From positions 1 through 9,028 of the forward strand of contig CAKUNY010000078.1 in the NCBI GenBank assembly GCA_934668605.1: 9,028 nucleotides of DNA, given 5' to 3'. The notes below the pieces were generated by a model. That model did no database searches and was not told the DNA's origin. It saw only the letters and a list, made by a program, of their open reading frames with translations. Within the stretch, counting starts at the first letter, position 1; each line of letters opens with the position of its first letter. Made by a program: the position numbers and the translations under genes. The DNA is from an uncultured Oscillospiraceae bacterium. Lineage in GTDB: Bacteria; Bacillota; Clostridia; Oscillospirales; Oscillospiraceae. This document shows, one piece after another, positions 5,633 to 9,028 of this stretch.

Positions 5633-5652
5633 CATTTGAAGCCATTCGCCAA
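5624..5652 (-). promoter_or_regulatory. Sigma-A promoter of the GH25 gene
   Basis: On the - strand TTGGCG (5647-5652, 4 of 6) is separated by 17 bases from TACAAT (5624-5629, 5 of 6). The predicted start lies near 5617, leaving a short leader of about 20 bases before the ATG at 5595 that includes the AAGGAG site. Confidence 0.65.
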
Positions 5653-5684
5653 GGTGTGAGTTTTTTCGCGGGAGAAATTCCCCG

Positions 5685-5713
5685 TTGTGCAAAATTGCAC
5701 GATATAGTATAAT
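5685..5713 (+). promoter_or_regulatory. Probable promoter of the CapA-like/DUF3786 operon
   Basis: A perfect TATAAT (5708-5713) follows TTGTGC (5685-5690, weak -35) after 17 bases, in an A/T-rich stretch. The predicted start near 5720 leaves a leader of about 120 bases. The weak -35 hints at activator dependence or regulation. A second TATAAT at 5776-5781 has no recognisable -35. Confidence 0.5.
5687..5700. repeat. Inverted repeat in the CapA-like promoter spacer
   Basis: GTGCAA-AA-TTGCAC is a perfect 6-base inverted repeat with a 2-base centre. It overlaps the -35 and spacer of the predicted + strand promoter, so it is a possible operator. The evidence is symmetry and position only. Confidence 0.4.
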
Positions 5714-5731
5714 AAAATAGCGTAGTTGGTT

Positions 5732-5747
5732 TATCGTTAGAACGATA
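5732..5747. repeat. Inverted repeat in the CapA-like leader
   Basis: TATCGTT-AG-AACGATA has 7-base arms and a 2-base centre. It lies about 12 bases downstream of the predicted transcription start of the CapA-like operon. The 2-base loop makes an RNA hairpin unlikely at the tip, so a DNA-binding site is the better reading. Confidence 0.4.
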
Positions 5748-5839
5748 GCATATAAAAATAATAGTTTAATTGTTTTATAATCGGAACGCATTGCAAAAAC
5801 TGGCGGTTTGCTCTGAAATACCGCTGGGAAAGGAGTTTT

Positions 5840-7165
5840 ATGGACGAACAGGAATTTGAACGCGACGAGCAATTATTAGAAGCCCGGCGGCTCAAACGGC
5901 TCGAGGAGCGCCGCCGCCGCAGAGTGCAGCAGCGCATCGTGCTGGGGCTTTTGCTGGTGATCCTGATTTTATCGATGGTTCTGATCGTTCGCGGATGCAG
6001 CGCCCGCAAGAAGCAGGAGCAGGCGCAGAAGACAACGGAAGATACGGCGCAGGCGGATGTCTCGCAGGCGGCAGTTCCGACCGAGCCGGATACGACTGTG
6101 ACGATCGCGGCCGTCGGCGATATCATGATGTACGACGAACAGCTGCAGGCCGCGCTGCAAAGTGACGGGACGTATGATTTCAATTCGAGCTTTGCCGCCG
6201 TCTCGGGAAGCACGGTGTCGGCTGACCTCACGGTCGGGAATCTTGAGCTCAACTTCTGCGGCGAGCCGTATACCGGAAAGCCCGATTTCCGCGCGCCGGA
6301 GTCGCTGGCCAGGACGCTCGGCTCGATTGGCTTCGACATTTTGCAGACGGCAAACACGTATTCGATTCAAAATGGACTCTCCGGCCTTCGCAGCACCATT
6401 CAGTATCTCGACGCGGCGGGGATTTCCCACGTGGGAACGTATGCGGCGCTGGATGATAAGACGAGTCTCGGCGGGGTGCTTCTCAAAAACGTCAACGGCG
6501 TGAAGATCGCGTTCATCGCCTACACGAAGGGGCTCAACTACCTGACGCTTCCCGAGGGCGAGGAGTACGCGGTGGACGTGCTCTACACGGACTATGCGTC
6601 CGATTTCAATAAGATCAACGAATCGGCGATTCTGGACTCTGTGAACGCGGCGAAGGCCTTGCAGCCGGATGTGATCGTCGCGATGCTCCACTGGGGAAGC
6701 GAATCGGATTCCGCCGTGACGGACTCGCAGAAGAAAATCAAGAATCTGCTGTTTGAAAACGGCGTGGACGCGATCATCGGCTCGCACTCGCACATTGTAG
6801 GGCCTATGGAGGAAGAGCAGGTCACGACGGTGGACGGCGTCCAAAAAACGTGCTTTGTTGCCTACAGCCTCGGAAACTTCTTCTCCGCGATGGACGACAG
6901 CTACGCGAAAAACTGCCGCGAGTCTGTGGTTCTGAACCTCTCGTTCACGAAAAACGGCCAGACCGGCGCGACGCAGCTCTCCGGCGTCAATTATACGCCA
7001 ATCTATCTCATGGACCACGGCGAGGGAAAAGACCCGCGCTATGAAATTCTGCCCATTCGAAGCGCGATCAACTCAGGGCTCTTCCCGGACATGGAGCAGA
7101 CGCTCACGGACGCAATCGCGCAGCTGCGCGCGGCGACGGCTTCGGACTATGACTCGGGAAAATAA
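5840..7165 (+). CDS. Membrane-anchored CapA-like (PGA_cap) metallophosphatase-fold protein
   Basis: This 441-residue protein has a highly charged cytoplasmic N-terminus (1-32, Arg/Glu-rich), one membrane helix (about 33-50), a Gln/Thr/Ala-rich linker (about 56-84) and a CapA-type domain (about 87-425). CapA proteins belong to the calcineurin-like fold and take part in poly-gamma-glutamate capsule or related envelope polymer functions. Visible motifs: GDIMM at 93-97, GNLE at 133-136, LHWGSE at 283-288, GSHSHIVGP at 314-322 and SLGNF at 343-347. The usual NNH motif is replaced by Asn172-Thr173-Tyr174, so the catalytic-site histidine is absent. AAAGGAG lies 4 bases from the ATG, which supports the start. 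No capB or capC gene is adjacent, so a poly-gamma-glutamate role is not supported by context. A DUF3786 gene follows 13 bases downstream. Confidence 0.9.
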   Translation: MDEQEFERDEQLLEARRLKRLEERRRRRVQQRIVLGLLLVILILSMVLIVRGCSARKKQEQAQKTTEDTAQADVSQAAVPTEPDTTVTIAAVGDIMMYDEQLQAALQSDGTYDFNSSFAAVSGSTVSADLTVGNLELNFCGEPYTGKPDFRAPESLARTLGSIGFDILQTANTYSIQNGLSGLRSTIQYLDAAGISHVGTYAALDDKTSLGGVLLKNVNGVKIAFIAYTKGLNYLTLPEGEEYAVDVLYTDYASDFNKINESAILDSVNAAKALQPDVIVAMLHWGSESDSAVTDSQKKIKNLLFENGVDAIIGSHSHIVGPMEEEQVTTVDGVQKTCFVAYSLGNFFSAMDDSYAKNCRESVVLNLSFTKNGQTGATQLSGVNYTPIYLMDHGEGKDPRYEILPIRSAINSGLFPDMEQTLTDAIAQLRAATASDYDSGK

Positions 7166-7178
7166 GAGGAGGACGGCA

Positions 7179-7820
7179 ATGGTGCAGTCGAACTATGAGA
7201 AAACCCTCTCGCGCATGCCGGGCGAGTTTTTAAAATACGACCAGCAGCGCATGATCCGCATGTTTTGCCATGACTATGACGCAGAGTTTCTCTACCTGCG
7301 GCTCTTAGACCGGCGATACCGCATCTCGCGCAAGCTTGGAACCATCGAATGGGAAGCGGAAGACGGCTGGAAAAGCGCGGGCTTTCTGGACGCGATGACG
7401 ATCTACGACCTTCTTTGCTGCGCAAAAGACGGCGCGGCGCTTTCCGGAAGGTACTGCCAGGCTGAGCACCTGCCCGGAACCATGCACGGGGCGAACCCCG
7501 CGAAAGGCGCGTTCGATGATTTCGCGGCGCGCTGCGACGAAGACCCCGAGAAGCTGAGAAAAGCCTGTCTGGCGCTGGGCGGAATAGAGCTTCCGATGGG
7601 AGAGCTCTCGTTTCAGGTGCCGCTGTTCGAGTTCCTGCCGGTCATGGTACAGTTCTGGTCGGCAGACGACGAATTTCCGGCGGTGTTCAAGCTGATGTGG
7701 GACGAAAATGTGCTGCAATTTCTGCGCTTTGAAACCGTCTGCTACGCGGCAAGATTTCTCGTAAACCGCTTGCAGGCGCACATGGGGCTGGTGGTCGAGG
7801 ACACAGAAGGACATATGTAA
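7179..7820 (+). CDS. DUF3786 domain protein
   Basis: This 213-residue protein is probably cytoplasmic: no signal peptide or membrane helix is visible. It matches my recollection of the DUF3786 family from anaerobic bacteria: an N-terminal segment with Tyr-rich strands, a central DAMTIYDLLCCAKDG helix, a PGTMHGAN loop, and a C-terminal part with an SADDEFPAVFKLMWDEN motif. No biochemical function is established for the family as far as I know. The start is set by AGGAGG at 7167-7172 with a 6-base spacer. It lies 13 bases after the CapA-like stop codon, so co-transcription and perhaps coupled translation are likely. Several cysteines (in MFCHDY, LLCCAKD, RYCQAE, ARCDED and KACLA) are visible but do not form a clear CxxC metal site. 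It ends at a shared terminator converging with ychF. Confidence 0.82.
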   Translation: MVQSNYEKTLSRMPGEFLKYDQQRMIRMFCHDYDAEFLYLRLLDRRYRISRKLGTIEWEAEDGWKSAGFLDAMTIYDLLCCAKDGAALSGRYCQAEHLPGTMHGANPAKGAFDDFAARCDEDPEKLRKACLALGGIELPMGELSFQVPLFEFLPVMVQFWSADDEFPAVFKLMWDENVLQFLRFETVCYAARFLVNRLQAHMGLVVEDTEGHM

Positions 7821-7823
7821 AAA

Positions 7824-7854
7824 AACCGGGAGAAGCATTTTGCTTCTCCCGGTT
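7824..7854. terminator. Shared terminator between DUF3786 gene and ychF
   Basis: A perfect 14-pair stem (7824-7837 with 7841-7854) with a TTT loop fills the 50-base gap between converging stop codons. On the - strand it is followed by an uninterrupted U-run, making it a strong ychF terminator. On the + strand the tail is ACTTTCTT, a weaker terminator for the DUF3786 gene. Confidence 0.92.
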
Positions 7855-7870
7855 ACTTTCTTGGATAGGC

Positions 7871-8968
7871 TTAGACGTTAAACAGGAAGTTGACGACGTC
7901 GCCGTCTTTCATGACGTACTCCTTGCCCTCGCTGCGAAGAAGACCCTTTGCCTTGGCCGCCGCCAGCGTGCCGCAGGCCTTGAGATCGTCGAAGGCGATG
8001 ACCTCGGCGCGAATGAAGCCGCGCTCAAAGTCGGAGTGGATCTTGCCCGCCGCCTGCGGAGCCTTGGTGCCGTTTTTGATCGTCCATGCGCGGCACTCAT
8101 CCGAGCCCGCCGTGAGGAAGGAGATGAGCCCAAGCAGGCTGTAGCTGCATTGGATCAGCCGGTCGAGGCCGGATTCCTGGAGTCCCAGCTCTTCCATGAA
8201 CATGGCCTTTTCCTCCGGGTCGTCGAGCTCGGCAATGTCAGCTTCGAGTTTTGCGCAGATGGGAAGCACCTGGCTGCCCTCGGATTCCGCGAGCTTCCGG
8301 ACGGCCATAAAGTGGCGGCTGGATTCGGGATTGTTCACCTCGTTTTCGCCGAGGTTTGCGGCGTAGATCGTTTTGCGGAGGGTGAGCAGATCGCTCGTCG
8401 CGATCATCGCGGCATCGTCCTGCGAGCATTCAAACGTGCGCGCGAGGTTTCCTTCGTTCATGTAGTCGCGCAGTGCGGTAAAGACGTCGACCTCGTGGTT
8501 AAAGCGCTTGTCGCCGCCCTTGGCATTTTTCTGGGCTTTATCAATGCGGCGGTCGATCATCTCAAGGTCTGCCATGATGAGCTCGGTGTTGATGATCTCA
8601 ATGTCGCGCAGCGGGTCGGTCGAGCCCTCGACGTGGGTGACGTTGGGGTCTTCAAAGCAGCGCACAACGTGGACGATCGCGTCACAGCCGCGGATGTTGG
8701 ACAGGAACTTGTTTCCAAGACCCTCGCCCTTCGACGCGCCCTTGACCAGGCCCGCGATGTCGACAAATTCAATCACAGCGGGCGTAAATTTCTTGGGGTT
8801 GTGCTGGTCGCGCAGCCACTCGAGCCGCTTGTCCGGCACGGAAACGACGCCGACGTTCGGGTCGATGGTGCAGAACGCGTAGTTATCCGCCGCGACGCCT
8901 GCGTTCGTGATGGCATTGAAAAGCGTGGATTTGCCGACATTCGGCAAGCCGACGATACCTAATTTCAT
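7871..8968 (-). CDS. ychF: Redox-regulated ATPase YchF (OBG family)
   Basis: This 365-residue protein is full length for the YchF/OLA1 family. It is a cytoplasmic P-loop NTPase that prefers ATP and associates with ribosomes; it is linked to translation and oxidative-stress responses. Visible motifs: Walker A GLPNVGKST at 7-15, switch II DIAGLVKGASKGEGLGNKF at 70-88, the G4-position NLGE at 205-208 in place of the NKxD of GTP-specific relatives, which fits ATP preference, a helical coiled-coil insert (about 130-200), and a C-terminal TGS domain (about 280-364) ending in VVNFLFNV. AAGGAG at 8981-8986 lies 12 bases from the ATG, a rather long spacing. The gene follows a probable upstream gene end by 6 bases, so it is likely a distal operon member. 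Confidence 0.98.
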   Translation of the reverse strand: MKLGIVGLPNVGKSTLFNAITNAGVAADNYAFCTIDPNVGVVSVPDKRLEWLRDQHNPKKFTPAVIEFVDIAGLVKGASKGEGLGNKFLSNIRGCDAIVHVVRCFEDPNVTHVEGSTDPLRDIEIINTELIMADLEMIDRRIDKAQKNAKGGDKRFNHEVDVFTALRDYMNEGNLARTFECSQDDAAMIATSDLLTLRKTIYAANLGENEVNNPESSRHFMAVRKLAESEGSQVLPICAKLEADIAELDDPEEKAMFMEELGLQESGLDRLIQCSYSLLGLISFLTAGSDECRAWTIKNGTKAPQAAGKIHSDFERGFIRAEVIAFDDLKACGTLAAAKAKGLLRSEGKEYVMKDGDVVNFLFNV

Positions 8969-8974
8969 ATATCT

Positions 8975-9028
8975 CTACATCTCCTTAAAAAGTCTTGATT
9001 TATCAAGGATTTCCGCGATCCGGCGTTT
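8975..9028 (-). CDS. C-terminal end of an upstream gene (partial, unidentified)
   Basis: On the - strand the frame entering from base 9028 is open for 17 codons and stops at TAG 8975-8977: it reads KRRIAEILDKSRLFKEM. The stop is 6 bases from the ychF ATG, and the ychF ribosome binding site lies inside this frame, as in a tight operon. Codons use G/C at third positions in the first half like the rest of the window. A second frame is also open here and would end by a 4-base ATGA overlap with ychF, but it is rich in rare codons, so I prefer the first. Too short to identify. Confidence 0.45.
   Translation of the reverse strand, partial: KRRIAEILDKSRLFKEM

Noticed and set aside
5596..5700. Longer GH25 start (35 more codons, from 5700)
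   Set aside because: The extra residues would run through the predicted promoter and operator, and the ATG at 5595 has AAGGAG at good distance followed by a normal basic N-terminus and membrane anchor.
5751..5781. Second promoter with TATAAT at 5776-5781 for the CapA-like gene
   Set aside because: No -35-like hexamer lies 16-18 bases upstream and there is no TGn extension; A/T-rich DNA yields such matches by chance.
5969..7018. A 349-codon open frame on the - strand opposite the CapA-like gene
   Set aside because: Arg/His-rich shadow of a well-supported gene, with no start signal or family resemblance.
7041..7178. Longer DUF3786 start (46 more codons)
   Set aside because: The extension overlaps the CapA-like coding region in another frame and is Arg/Ser-rich; AGGAGG at 7167-7172 supports the start at 7179.
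8036..8962. A 308-codon open frame on the + strand opposite ychF
   Set aside because: Shadow frame: ychF on the other strand is a clear full-length conserved protein.
8994..9007. CTTGA-TTTA-TCAAG inverted repeat upstream of ychF
   Set aside because: Five-base arms, probably inside the end of a coding frame, with no U-run; not enough to call a terminator or operator.

Overview
The window looks like a chromosomal segment from a fairly GC-rich, low-complexity-intergenic member of the Clostridia, most likely an Oscillospiraceae-type gut anaerobe. This is inferred from strong AGGAGG-type ribosome binding sites, consensus sigma-A promoters, classical hairpin-plus-U-run terminators and the gene mix: ECF sigma with a membrane anti-sigma, membrane-anchored GH25 lysozyme, CapA-like protein, DUF3786 and YchF. 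I see no mobile element, CRISPR array, tRNA or rRNA, and no gene-free stretch longer than 300 bases.

Positions 1-2420 (+ strand) form a small organic-acid / branched-chain amino acid block. It holds the C-terminal end of an L-lactate permease-type transporter, an LDH-fold L-2-hydroxyacid dehydrogenase that looks more like L-2-hydroxyisocaproate dehydrogenase than true lactate dehydrogenase, and a branched-chain amino acid aminotransferase (IlvE) with its own likely promoter. Together they could interconvert branched-chain amino acids, 2-oxo acids and 2-hydroxy acids and move the hydroxy acid across the membrane. A strong, symmetric terminator (2459-2496) closes the block and also faces the convergent operon.

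Positions 2517-4556 (- strand) hold a compact extracytoplasmic-function (ECF) signalling operon, transcribed right to left: a secreted lipoprotein, an ECF sigma factor with an unusual N-terminal extension, a single-pass membrane anti-sigma factor overlapping the sigma gene by 23 bases, and an abutting 46-residue small protein. The last 62 residues of the lipoprotein and of the anti-sigma ectodomain align without gaps at 26 identities. A sensor ectodomain therefore appears to be duplicated on a free lipoprotein next to its sigma factor. This is the most interesting feature of the window. A perfect hairpin sits between the lipoprotein and sigma genes, and a palindromic A-tract lies upstream of the probable operon promoter.

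Positions 4683-7820 are an envelope block. A membrane-anchored GH25 muramidase (- strand, with its own terminator and promoter) is divergent from a membrane-anchored CapA-like metallophosphatase-fold protein (+ strand), followed closely by a DUF3786 protein. The shared 244-base control region carries several short perfect inverted repeats. The CapA-like protein keeps most metal-site motifs but lacks the usual catalytic-site histidine.

Positions 7824-9028 hold a second shared terminator, the conserved translation-associated ATPase YchF (- strand), and the probable last 17 codons of an upstream gene that runs off the window.
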